Part shown: positions 6,993 through 15,401 of the stretch, in pieces | Position numbering within the stretch: position 1 is the first letter of the stretch | Layout: every line of letters begins with the position of its first letter | From: Bacteroidota bacterium | GTDB taxonomy: Bacteria; Bacteroidota; Bacteroidia; Chitinophagales; Chitinophagaceae | Assembly: GCA_021824855.1 (NCBI GenBank) | Contig: JAKAJX010000123.1 | Location: 1-18,114 of the forward strand | Direction of reading: 5' to 3' | Length of the DNA: 18,114 bases | Position numbers and translations under genes: made by a program | Notes under the pieces: model-generated | Databases searched by the model: none | What the model saw: only the letters and a program-made list of their open reading frames with translations | Told to the model about the DNA's origin: nothing

Positions 6993-9902
6993 TTACAATA
7001 CCACATTTATCATTTTGTTTTTTACAAAAATTATTTTTTTAGGATGCTTTCCTTCTATCCATTTCTGAACTACTTCATTAGCTAAAACCATTTTCTCCAC
7101 TTCATCTTGTGTTGCAGCTAATGACATAGTAAGCGTAGTTCTCAATTTTCCATTAATGCTGATAGGATATTCTTTGGAAGACTCAACTACATAAGCCGGA
7201 TTGAATTTTGGATAAGTTGCATCTAAAATACTTGAAGTATTACCCAATAAGTGCCACAATTCCTCTGCAACATGTGGTGCATAAGGCGTTAGCATAATTA
7301 AAAGAGGTTCTAAAATTTCGCGTTTGTGGCATTTGGCATCTGCAATTTCATTTACTGCAACCATGAAAGCAGAAACAGCCGTGTTGAAAGAAAAGCGTTC
7401 TGTATCTTCCTCAATTTTTTTAATGGCTTTATGTAAAATTTTTAATTCGGCTTCGGTTGCTTTTTCTTCATTCCAAACTTTTCCTTTTAATTCATCGAAG
7501 AATAAACGCTATAATTTTTTTAAGAAGCGATGCACACCTTCAATGCCTTTTGTATCCCAAGGTTTGCTTTGTTCAACCGGACCCAAAAACATTTCGTACA
7601 TGCGAAAAGTATCGGCACCGTATTTTTCAACAAGATCATTTGGATTAACTGTGTTGAATTTTGATTTAGACATTTTCTCTACTTCAGCACCACAGATATA
7701 TTTTGATGTTGAATTAGAATTATAAACCGTTCCATCTTCTAAAATAAATTCTGCATTTGCATATTCACCGTTTCTCCATTTCTTAAATTCTTCAATATTT
7801 AATTCATATCCATCAACAAAATTTACATCTGCATACAATTCACTTATTTTACAATTTAAATTCTCAACTTCTTCATTCAAAATTTTGTACTCAATCAGTT
7901 TTTTATTAAGAGAACCTCTTACCAATTGTCTCTGAGCAATGTCTTTTACAATTCCAATCGAAATAAAATAGTCGCTATTAATAGTTGGATTATCTGATTC
8001 ACCATAATTAACAGTAAGTCTAAATACAATTCTCGAACTTCCTTGTATCATTCCCTGATTCACTAACTTTCTGTAAGGTTCATCAAAGCCAATAAAACCT
8101 AAGTCGTACAATACTTTCGTCCACATGCGGCTATACAATAAATGCCCAACTGCATGTTCGGTTCCGCCAATATATAAATCCACCTGATTCCAATAATCAC
8201 TTACTTTTCTATCGCAAAATGTAGTTTCATTTTCAGGATCCATATATCGTAAAAAATACCAAGATGAACCTGCATAACCCGGCATTGTATTCGTTTCTAA
8301 TTCCTTAGCTACCCATTCAGGAATATTGGCCAAAGGACCTTCGCCTTCGGGGCCGGGAGAATAAGTTTCTACTTCCGGTAATAAAAGCGGTAATTCGTTT
8401 TCAGAAAGCGGATAGGCAACGCCATCTTTCCAAATAATCGGAAATGGCTCGCCCCAATAACGTTGTCTGCTAAATGCCGCATCACGCATTTTAAAATTGG
8501 TTTTACGTTTACCAATTTTCATTTCTTCTATTTTGTTACATACAATATCAATGGCATCTTTCATTACAATGCCATTTAAGAAATCGCTATTTTCTAAAAC
8601 AGCTTCTTTGGTAGCATTGGCTTCTTCTCCATTAAAGTGTGAACCAATGATATTGGTAATAGGAATATTAAAATGGTGGGCAAATTTAAAATCGCGTTCA
8701 TCGCCACAAGGCACAGCCATAATGGCTCCTGTTCCATAACCGGCCAGCACATATTCCGAAATCCAGATGGGAATTGGTTTTGCATTAAAAGGGTTAATAG
8801 CATAAGCACCGGTAAAGCAGCCAGAAATTTTTTTCTCTGCCTGACGTTCACGGTCGCTACGGCTTTTTACATAAGCTAAATAATCGTCAACAGCAGCGGC
8901 TTGTTCGGCAGACTTTAAATCGTTTACAATATCCAATTCAGGAGCAACCACCATAAAATCAACCCCAAAAATGGTATCGGGTCTGGTGGTATAAACTCTT
9001 AATGAGGTAACTTTATTTTTTTCGCTTTGCACTGCAAAATCAATTTCGGCACCATAACTTTTTCCAATCCAATTGGTTTGCATTTCCTTCATGGCATCGC
9101 TAAAATCTACTGTTTGCAAGCCTTCTAATAATCTTTCTGCATATTCTGTTATTCTTAAATACCATTGGCGTAGTTTCTTTTTCACTACCGGATGGCCGCC
9201 ACGTTCACTTACGCCATTTACCACTTCATCGTTTGCTAAAACGGTTCCTAATGCTTCGCACCAATTTACTTCGCCATAACCGCAAAAAGCCAGCCGATAG
9301 TGCATTAAAATTTCTTGCTGATATTTATCGGTATAACTTTTCCAATCATCTCTTTCAAATTCAATAGATGCATCGCCCGGGCAAGGGTAATTGATATTTC
9401 CTTCTTTATTAAAAATTTCAACCAAACTTTCAATGCTTTCTGCTTTTTGTGTTTGGCGATTGAAATAGGAATTGAATAATTGAAGAAATATCCATTGTGT
9501 CCATTTGTAATATTTCGGATCGCAGGTTGTAACTTCTCTATCCCAATCGAAGCAAAAACCAATTTTATCTAATTGTTTTCTGAAGTTGTTGATGTTATTT
9601 TCGGTAGAAACAGCAGGATGAATGCCATGTTCAATCGCATATTGTTCGGCGGGTAAGCCAAATGCATCATATCCCATAGGATGCAGAACATTAAAGCCTT
9701 TTAAACGTTTATACCGTGCAAAAATATCGCTGGCAATATAGCCAAGTGGATGCCCTACATGCAAACCTGCACCGCTTGGATAAGGAAACATATCCAATAC
9801 ATAATATTTGGGTTTATTGCTAACATTATAAACTTTATATGCTTTGCTTTTGTTCCAATATTCTTGCCATTTTTGTTCTAACTCACGAAATTTATATTCC
9901 AT
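6993..9902 (-). pseudogene. leuS: Leucyl-tRNA synthetase gene interrupted by one in-frame TAG
   Basis: Class Ia leucyl-tRNA synthetase, which charges tRNA-Leu. The frame from ATG 9902 is open for 797 codons, meets TAG at 7509-7511, then continues in the same frame to TAA at 6993-6995 (969 residues if read through). Motifs: HVGH (48-51), editing domain with TTRPDT (305-310) and GAIMAVPCGDERDF with D401, KMSKS (743-747). The TAG follows HRFLKKL, where the family has Trp, so TGG to TAG is the simplest explanation. The part beyond it (RLFFDELKGKVW... to NKMINVVL) holds the anticodon-binding and C-terminal regions and looks fully conserved, so this is not old decay. An insertion of about 120 residues (622-742) precedes KMSKS. 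Sequencing error, recent mutation or readthrough are all possible. ATG 7364 would give a 123-residue C-terminal fragment. Confidence 0.93.
7509..7511 (-). other. leuS: In-frame amber codon within leuS
   Basis: On the minus strand the context is TTC TTA AAA AAA TTA TAG CGT TTA TTC TTC. The residues after the stop, RLFFDE, continue the conserved LeuRS segment in the same frame, so no indel is involved. TAG terminates uppP normally in this window, which argues against code reassignment. Confidence 0.9.
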
Positions 9903-9980
9903 TTAATACGTACAATTTATTTATCAATAACAATTTTCTTTGAAACTATATTTTACAATACTATTTAATTTTTGATGGTT

Positions 9981-10060
9981 GCACTCGTTACCTTTTTAAG
10001 GTGCAGCAGCCCATACGAATAAGGTAAATTCGGCTTTTCTGTTATTCATTTTCCAATCTG
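9981..10060. other. GC-richer island in leuS-ftsX intergenic region with 17-codon ORF
   Basis: The 303 bases between leuS (-) and ftsX (+) are mostly AT-rich. A patch at about 9975-10040 is richer in G+C and contains ACCTT/AAGGT inverted segments. On the minus strand an ORF from ATG 10049 to TAA 9996 encodes MNNRKAEFTLFVWAAAP, ending about 90 bases before leuS. It could be a leader peptide, part of a small RNA, or chance. No tRNA or known riboswitch is recognised. Confidence 0.25.
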
Positions 10061-10148
10061 TTTGCAAAATTCTAATTATTCTAACAAAACTTTACAATGC
10101 AAAACTTATAAATGGTATACTTTACAAACCATTTTGCTCGTTAAAGGT

Positions 10149-10179
10149 GTGCAAATGTACGGCTTTGCACTACATTTGC
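10149..10179. promoter_or_regulatory. ftsX promoter region with overlapping inverted repeats
   Basis: TACATTTG (10171-10178) is an exact -7 match, 27 bases before the ftsX ATG. It lies within the right arm of a 9-bp inverted repeat (GCAAATGTA 10151-10159, TACATTTGC 10171-10179). An alternative 7-bp pair, GTGCAAA (10149-10155) with TTTGCAC (10164-10170), overlaps the same left arm. Confidence 0.5.
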
Positions 10180-10205
10180 CATTGCGAAAAGTAAAAGTAA
10201 TTATT

Positions 10206-11081
10206 ATGGCATCTGATGGAAAATCGTCGTTAAAGCGTAGTAAACCCAGTTATATTTATAGCATAATTGGTGTTTCGTTGGTATTATTACTTATGGGCAT
10301 TATGGGCTGGGTATTTTTAAATTTTCATAAGGCAGGGAATGCATTTAAAGAAGATATAAAGTTGCAAGCGTTTTTACGTACTGCCAATAAAGATACCATT
10401 AGCCTAATTCAGCAGTATGTGGCATCGCAGCCTTATGCAAAAGATGTTCAATACATTAATAAAGAATCTGCCAAAAAAATTTGGAATAAAGATAATAATG
10501 AAGATTGGGCTAAAATTTTAGACGAAAATCCGCTTCCGGAAAGTATCGACTTTTTTGCCAAAGCCGATTATGTGAATAAAGATAGTTTAGAAAAAATTGA
10601 TGCTGCATTAATGGGGTTATATGGCAATCAGATAACAGAATTAAAATATCCTAAAGATTTAGTAAATAATTTAAACGATAAAGCCAGCCGATTTGGTATT
10701 GGTTTTTTGGTAGTTGCCATTATACTTTGCATTATAGTAATTATAAGTATCGATAATACTATACGCTTGGCAATGTTTAGTAACCGATTTTTAATTAAAA
10801 CCATGCAAATGGTAGGAGCAACCAGAAATTTTATTACCAAACCAATGGATATTAAAGCTGTTATAAATGGATTAATTAGTGCCGGAATAGCTATTGTTAT
10901 TTTATTTATTATGATAACATGGTTAGAAAATCAGGTGCCGCAATTAAAAATTATTAGAGATAATGGGTTAAACTTTATTCTATTTGGTGGAATGATAGTA
11001 ATTGGTGTTGGTATTTCTCTTTTTAGCACGCATAGAAGTGTTAGAAAATATTTGAGAATGAAGCTGGATGATTTGTATTAA
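10206..11081 (+). CDS. ftsX: Cell-division ABC-transporter-like permease FtsX
   Basis: A 291-residue FtsX from the ATG at 10206. The frame stays open back to 10062, but that extension crosses the promoter and has no FtsX similarity. FtsX pairs with the ATPase FtsE at the septum and controls peptidoglycan hydrolases. The topology is canonical: a basic cytoplasmic N-terminus (KSSLKRSKPSY), TM1 at about 17-40, and an extracytoplasmic domain at about 41-160 with LQAFLRTANKDT and YAKDVQYINKESAKK. Three more segments follow at about 163-183, 219-241 and 256-275. The cytoplasmic loop carries the family signature MQMVGATRNFITKPM (200-214). ftsE is not adjacent, which is common in Bacteroidota. ftsX followed by DUF3098 and uppP is a recurrent order in this phylum. 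Confidence 0.95.
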   Translation: MASDGKSSLKRSKPSYIYSIIGVSLVLLLMGIMGWVFLNFHKAGNAFKEDIKLQAFLRTANKDTISLIQQYVASQPYAKDVQYINKESAKKIWNKDNNEDWAKILDENPLPESIDFFAKADYVNKDSLEKIDAALMGLYGNQITELKYPKDLVNNLNDKASRFGIGFLVVAIILCIIVIISIDNTIRLAMFSNRFLIKTMQMVGATRNFITKPMDIKAVINGLISAGIAIVILFIMITWLENQVPQLKIIRDNGLNFILFGGMIVIGVGISLFSTHRSVRKYLRMKLDDLY

Positions 11082-11083
11082 GA

Positions 11084-11205
11084 AAGGTAAAAGGCAAAAG
11101 GCAAAAGGGTTAAGGTATAAGTTAAGAGCAATGAAATGGTTTTATCAAATGCCACCGTATTTTAAAATTTAAGTTTTTTTTCTATTGCCTATTGACTGTT
11201 ACCTT
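11084..11205. repeat. Imperfect inverted-repeat element between ftsX and DUF3098
   Basis: The left arm 11084-11107 (AAGGTAAAAGGCAAAAGGC...) and the reverse complement of 11182-11205 match at 20 of 24 positions. They enclose about 74 AT-rich bases with no ORF. The left arm is built of short AAAAGGC-type units. It resembles the small intergenic palindromic repeats common in Bacteroidota genomes. No transposase or target duplication is visible. Confidence 0.6.
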
Positions 11206-11243
11206 ACAACTTTTGTTATATTGCAACCCTCAAACAAAGAAAA

Positions 11244-11495
11244 ATGAGCGACAAAAATCAAAAAAAGTTAGAGCCCTTATTTACTAAGGATAATTATATA
11301 TGGATGGGTATTGGAGTTGCCATTATTGCCTTGGGCATGTTTTTAATGAGCGGTGGCAAAAACCAAGATCCAAATGTATTTGACTATAATGTGGTGTATA
11401 GTACCACCAGAATTACGGTTGCACCTATTTTAATTATTGCCGGATTATTAATAGAAGTTTTTGCTATCTTCAAAAAAAGCAAAGTATCCGAATAA
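11244..11495 (+). CDS. DUF3098 small membrane protein
   Basis: An 83-residue DUF3098 protein. A charged N-terminus (MSDKNQKKLEPLFTKDNY) leads to TM1 at about 18-36 (IWMGIGVAIIALGMFLMSGG). A short loop with DPNVFDYNVVYSTTRIT follows, then TM2 at about 57-76 (TVAPILIIAGLLIEVFAIF) and a basic tail KKSKVSE. The family is confined to Bacteroidota and is regularly found between ftsX and uppP, suggesting a link to division or envelope growth; no activity is known. A promoter-like TATATTGC lies about 25 bases upstream, and a terminator follows the stop, so it may be transcribed largely on its own. Confidence 0.9.
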   Translation: MSDKNQKKLEPLFTKDNYIWMGIGVAIIALGMFLMSGGKNQDPNVFDYNVVYSTTRITVAPILIIAGLLIEVFAIFKKSKVSE

Positions 11496-11521
11496 ATTTT
11501 TTATTGTATTAAATAATTTCT

Positions 11522-11549
11522 AAGCAGTGAAATCTTCACTGCTTTTTTG
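11522..11549 (+). terminator. Terminator between DUF3098 gene and uppP
   Basis: A 10-bp perfect stem AAGCAGTGAA (11522-11531) and TTCACTGCTT (11535-11544) with a 3-base loop, followed by more T. It lies only about 32 bases before the uppP ATG, so uppP needs readthrough or a promoter in a very short space. Confidence 0.88.
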
Positions 11550-11580
11550 TTTCTTTACTATATCAACAAAAAATTGAACA

Positions 11581-12378
11581 ATGGATTTAATTCAATCTAT
11601 TATTATTGGCATTATTGAAGGCCTAACAGAGTTCTTACCTGTATCATCCACCGGGCACATGATTATTACCAGTTCTATAATGGGAATTGAAACCGATGAG
11701 TTTACCAAACTTTTTGAAATAGCCATTCAATTAGGTGCCATTCTTTCTGTAGTAGTTTTATATTGGAAAAAATTCCTCGATTTCTCGAAATGGCAATTCT
11801 ATATTAAACTTATTGTAGCAGTTATACCGGCATTAATATTAGGAAAACTATTGTCCGAAAAAATTGATAAATTATTAGAAAGTCCAACTACAGTAGCTGT
11901 TAGTTTATTAGTAGGAGGAATTATTTTGCTATTCATAGATAAATTATTTACAAAGCCTTTAATAAAAGAAGAAAAAGATATTAATTACAATAAAGGGTTT
12001 ATTATTGGTATTTGGCAATGTTTGGCTATGATACCGGGTGTAAGTCGCAGTGCCGCTACTATTATTGGCGGAATGCAACAAAAATTAACCCGAAGTATTG
12101 CAGCCGAATTTTCTTTTTTTCTGGCAGTACCCACTATGGCTGCCGCAACGGGGTATAAATTATTAAAAACCTTTTCTACTCACCCCGATGTTGTTACCAA
12201 CAAGCACAATTTATTTTTATTGGCAGTAGGCAATGTAGTGGCTTTTATAGTGGCCATGTTGGCTATTAAATTTTTTATTGGCTATTTACAAAAGCATGGC
12301 TTTAAAATTTTTGGCTGGTATAGAATTTTGGTAGGAATTATTGTTTTAGTACTAATCCATCAGGGATTAATTAAATAG
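11581..12378 (+). CDS. uppP: Undecaprenyl-diphosphatase UppP (BacA)
   Basis: A 265-residue integral membrane phosphatase that recycles undecaprenyl diphosphate to the monophosphate carrier used for peptidoglycan and other surface polymers. Loss of activity raises bacitracin sensitivity. Both family signatures are complete: [14 protein letters not shown] (13-26), with the catalytic-region Glu13/Glu17 and the Ser-Ser-Thr-Gly-His, and [14 protein letters not shown] (151-164), with Arg156. Several hydrophobic spans alternate as in BacA. It ends with TAG, a genuine stop at the normal family length. A strong terminator sits immediately upstream, so its expression may depend on readthrough or a promoter overlapping the hairpin. 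No Shine-Dalgarno is visible. Confidence 0.97.
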   Translation: MDLIQSIIIGIIEGLTEFLPVSSTGHMIITSSIMGIETDEFTKLFEIAIQLGAILSVVVLYWKKFLDFSKWQFYIKLIVAVIPALILGKLLSEKIDKLLESPTTVAVSLLVGGIILLFIDKLFTKPLIKEEKDINYNKGFIIGIWQCLAMIPGVSRSAATIIGGMQQKLTRSIAAEFSFFLAVPTMAAATGYKLLKTFSTHPDVVTNKHNLFLLAVGNVVAFIVAMLAIKFFIGYLQKHGFKIFGWYRILVGIIVLVLIHQGLIK

Positions 12379-12453
12379 AGAATTGGTAATGAATAAAAAA
12401 TACTTGTTGGTTTAAATACTTAATTCTTTATTTTCAGTGCTTAATTACTTGCT

Positions 12454-13737
12454 ATGCCAACTGCTTCTAAGAAAGTTATTAATGCTTGGGCAATGTACGA
12501 TTGGGCCAACAGCTCTTATTCTCTAATTATTACTTCTGCCATTTTTCCTGCATATTATACCGCAATTGCTCCGGCTCAGGTTCAATTTATAGGAAGAACC
12601 TACGAGCGTTCTGCATTAGCATCTTACGCTATTTCTTTTTCTTTTTTAATTATTGCATTTCTATCTCCTATACTTTCTTCAATAGCCGATTATAAGGGCA
12701 ATAAGAAAAATTTTATGCAGTTCTTTTGTTATGTGGGTTCTGCTGCATGTTGCAGTATGATTTTTTTAACGAAAGATACCATTGGATGGGGAATTGTAGC
12801 GTCTATTATTGCATCAATCGGGTATTGCGGAAGCATTGTTTTTTATAATGCCTATTTGCCCGAAATAGCCGATGAGAAAGATCAGGACGATGTAAGTGCC
12901 AAGGGTTTTGCCATGGGGTATATTGGCAGTGTAATTTTAATGGTAGTTTGTTTGGTTTTTATTATGATGAATGATAAAATGAATTTAGGATGGGGAACAT
13001 GGCCGGCAAGAATTTCCTTTTTATCGGTTGGGATTTGGTGGGCCGGATTTGCCCAAATTACTTTTAAATGGATGCCGCCTTCTAAACCATCCGAACAAGA
13101 TTTGAAACATAGTATTCTTACCAATGGTTTTCATGAATTAAAGAAAGTATGGAACGAGTTGCAACATTATCCAAGGTTAAGCAGATTTTTACGAAGTTTT
13201 TTCTTCTTTAATATGGGCGTGCAAACAGTAATGTATTTGGCAACTTATTTTGCATCGGATGAGCTGAAAATGGCATCTTCTCAATTAATTATTACTGTAT
13301 TAATTATTCAGTTGGTTGCCATAGTTGGAGCTACTTTATTTGCAAAATTATCCGATAAAACCAATAATATTTTTACATTAGGGGTGTTAATTACTATATG
13401 GATTGGTATTTGTTTTTTTGCATCGCGTGTTACAACGGTAACCGAATTTTATATAGTGGCTTTTTGTGTAGGTATGGTAATGGGAGGTATTCAATCTATG
13501 AGCCGATCTACCTATTCTAAATTACTTCCCGAAACAAAGGATACCGCATCGTACTTTAGTTTTTATGATGTATGCGATAAAATGGGAACAGTGATTGGAA
13601 CTTTATCTTTTGGATATGTAGGCGAATTTTTGGGCGGCATGAGAAATTCTGTTTTAGCATTAATGACCTTCTTTATTATTGGTTTAATACTTCTATTATT
13701 TGTTAAAGAAAAAATGCCTAAAATAAGTGCAGCATGA
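12454..13737 (+). CDS. MFS transporter, UMF1/Atg22-like family
   Basis: A 427-residue polytopic membrane protein with about a dozen hydrophobic segments. The N-terminus KVINAWAMYDWANSSYSLIITSAIFPAYY is the hallmark of the UMF1 family (Atg22-related). The loop KGNKKNFMQFF follows the second span, and a conserved GMVMGGIQSMSRSTYSKLLPE lies at about 340-360. Eukaryotic Atg22 exports amino acids from the vacuole; the bacterial substrate is unknown. The gene follows uppP after 75 bases, with no terminator between them. Its TGA overlaps the ATG of the MBL-fold gene by four bases, implying translational coupling and possibly a joint role. The product is expected in the inner membrane. Confidence 0.92.
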   Translation: MPTASKKVINAWAMYDWANSSYSLIITSAIFPAYYTAIAPAQVQFIGRTYERSALASYAISFSFLIIAFLSPILSSIADYKGNKKNFMQFFCYVGSAACCSMIFLTKDTIGWGIVASIIASIGYCGSIVFYNAYLPEIADEKDQDDVSAKGFAMGYIGSVILMVVCLVFIMMNDKMNLGWGTWPARISFLSVGIWWAGFAQITFKWMPPSKPSEQDLKHSILTNGFHELKKVWNELQHYPRLSRFLRSFFFFNMGVQTVMYLATYFASDELKMASSQLIITVLIIQLVAIVGATLFAKLSDKTNNIFTLGVLITIWIGICFFASRVTTVTEFYIVAFCVGMVMGGIQSMSRSTYSKLLPETKDTASYFSFYDVCDKMGTVIGTLSFGYVGEFLGGMRNSVLALMTFFIIGLILLLFVKEKMPKISAA

Positions 13738-14609
13738 AATTATATACTGTAGAAACAGAATATTTTAAATTAGATGGAGGTGCTATGTTTGGCGTAGTGC
13801 CTAAAGTAATATGGAATAAATTAAACCCTGCCGATGAAAATAATTTATGCAGTTGGGCGATGCGTTGTTTGCTCATTGAGGATGGAAACCAACTGATTTT
13901 AATAGATAATGGTGTTGGTAATAAACAAAGCGAAAAATTCTTTAGTCATTATCATTTACATGGCGAGCATACATTAAATTCTTCTTTAAAAAAATTAGGA
14001 TTTAGTAAAGACGATATTACCGATGTAATTCTTACCCATCTCCATTTCGATCATTGTGGAGGAAGTATTGATAAAGTTGGCGATAAACTTGTACCTGCTT
14101 TTAAAAATGCCACTTATTGGAGTAATGAAGCTCATTGGCAATGGGCAGTGCATCCGAATGATAGAGAGAAAGCCTCTTTTTTAAAAGAAAATATTTTGCC
14201 AATTCAAGAAAGTGGGCAACTTAAATTTGTGCAAAGAAATGGTGTAATGGCTAATGAGAGATTAGAAAAAGTGGTATCCGAAATCCATCCTAATATTTCA
14301 TTTCGGTTGGTTAATGGCCATACAGAAGCAATGATGCTACCTCAGATTGAGTATAAAGGAAAAACTATTGTGTATATGGCCGATTTGCTTCCTTCAGTGT
14401 ATCATATTCCAATGCCTTACATTATGGGGTATGATATGTTTCCGATGACTACTTTGCAGGAAAAAAAATATTTTTTACACGAAGCAATTACTGAGAATTA
14501 TATTTTATTTTTTGAGCATGATCCGGTAAATGAGTGTTGTACTTTACAGCAAACAGAAAAAGGAATTCGAGAAAAAGGAGTATTTTCATTACAAGAATTA
14601 GCGAATTAA
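13734..14609 (+). CDS. MBL-fold metallo-hydrolase
   Basis: A 291-residue metallo-beta-lactamase-fold hydrolase. The binuclear metal site is intact: LTHLHFDHCGG with H102, H104, D106 and H107, then GHT with H196, ADLLPS with D217, and EHDP with H262. There is no signal peptide, so it is cytoplasmic. The family includes lactonases, phosphodiesterases and thiolesterases, and the sequence does not decide among them; the overall pattern resembles AHL-lactonase/YtnP-like members. Its ATG overlaps the TGA of the upstream MFS gene (ATGA, 13734-13737), so the two are translated together. At its 3' end the TAA overlaps the TAA of the convergent DUF3108 gene in the shared bases TTAA. Confidence 0.92.
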   Translation: MKLYTVETEYFKLDGGAMFGVVPKVIWNKLNPADENNLCSWAMRCLLIEDGNQLILIDNGVGNKQSEKFFSHYHLHGEHTLNSSLKKLGFSKDDITDVILTHLHFDHCGGSIDKVGDKLVPAFKNATYWSNEAHWQWAVHPNDREKASFLKENILPIQESGQLKFVQRNGVMANERLEKVVSEIHPNISFRLVNGHTEAMMLPQIEYKGKTIVYMADLLPSVYHIPMPYIMGYDMFPMTTLQEKKYFLHEAITENYILFFEHDPVNECCTLQQTEKGIREKGVFSLQELAN

Positions 14610-15397
14610 TTTCTTTTAACAAGTGCAGTAAGCGGGTATCGAATATTTCTATACTGCATCATATCTACTTTAATACTTCCAACGGTAATAGGACTTTCAA
14701 TTCTAACGGGAATATGGTTGGCATCGTTGGTTACCCATACAGTCATTTTTTCCCCACCTTCAAAAATAGTTCCTTTAACTAAAAGTGGTTTAAATTGTAT
14801 GGTATTAAAAGTTCCATAGCGTGTTTTAATAGTTTCTTTTCCTACATATTTTATATACAAATGATATACTTCATTATCTAAAAACATATCAAATGGTATT
14901 TTATCGTTTGGATGAAATTTATCGAAATCAATATTTCTTGCATAGTAAATAGAGCTTAAAACATCCTGAATGCAAGTAGGTACTTTAAAAGTGCCTTTGG
15001 TAGTAGTGGCAGTATTATTTTGTTTATTAAAAGTTACATCTTCATTGGTTTTATAGCCACCTTCATCAACATTTCTAATAAACTTATAGGGTTGAAGATT
15101 GGAAGAATCGAAATAAGTTTCATACTTATCTCTTACTTTAAATATCCAATCGTAGCTTGGGTTCGAGCTTCCGGTACCAATTACATGATAAACAGGTTTG
15201 TTATTCATTTTATCTAACGAAACAGAAAAGTTGGCCGATCCTGCATTTACATAAATACCAATCACAGAATAAAATATGGTATACGAAATGCTTTCGCCAT
15301 TTTGAAAGGCAAAGTTTCTAACGCCACAAAAATCGTCTCCTGCCGATAATTGCGAAAGAATAAAAAATAAAAAAATAAACGATATAATTTTTTTCAC
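14606..15397 (-). CDS. DUF3108 domain-containing exported protein
   Basis: A 263-residue protein starting at a GTG (15395-15397), four bases after the stop of the upstream membrane-protein gene. Residues 1-19 are a signal peptide (MKKIISFIFLFFILSQLSAG), with cleavage likely near the Ala-Gly. The rest fits DUF3108: GESISYTIFYSVIGIYVNAGSA near the start, then an all-beta pattern with YETYFDSSNLQPYKFIRNVDEGGYK, then RYGTFNTIQFKPLL, and WVTNDANHIPVRIESPI near the end. The family is periplasmic and of unknown biochemistry. Tight linkage to an LPG_synthase_TM-type gene suggests a shared envelope role. One Cys lies near the mature N-terminus, but no clear lipobox is present. Confidence 0.9.
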   Translation of the reverse strand: MKKIISFIFLFFILSQLSAGDDFCGVRNFAFQNGESISYTIFYSVIGIYVNAGSANFSVSLDKMNNKPVYHVIGTGSSNPSYDWIFKVRDKYETYFDSSNLQPYKFIRNVDEGGYKTNEDVTFNKQNNTATTTKGTFKVPTCIQDVLSSIYYARNIDFDKFHPNDKIPFDMFLDNEVYHLYIKYVGKETIKTRYGTFNTIQFKPLLVKGTIFEGGEKMTVWVTNDANHIPVRIESPITVGSIKVDMMQYRNIRYPLTALVKRN

Positions 15398-15401
15398 TCA
15401 G

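Noticed and set aside
7515..7521. Programmed frameshift at the A7 run before the leuS amber codon
   Set aside because: The sequence after the stop is in the same frame as before it, so a frameshift would destroy rather than restore the protein.
8594..8851. Additional ORFs opposite or out of frame within leuS
   Set aside because: They are shadows of the leuS coding sequence with no recognisable domains or independent start signals.
10062..10205. 48-codon N-terminal extension of ftsX
   Set aside because: It crosses the -7 element and inverted repeats and has no FtsX features; the ATG at 10206 gives the standard N-terminus.
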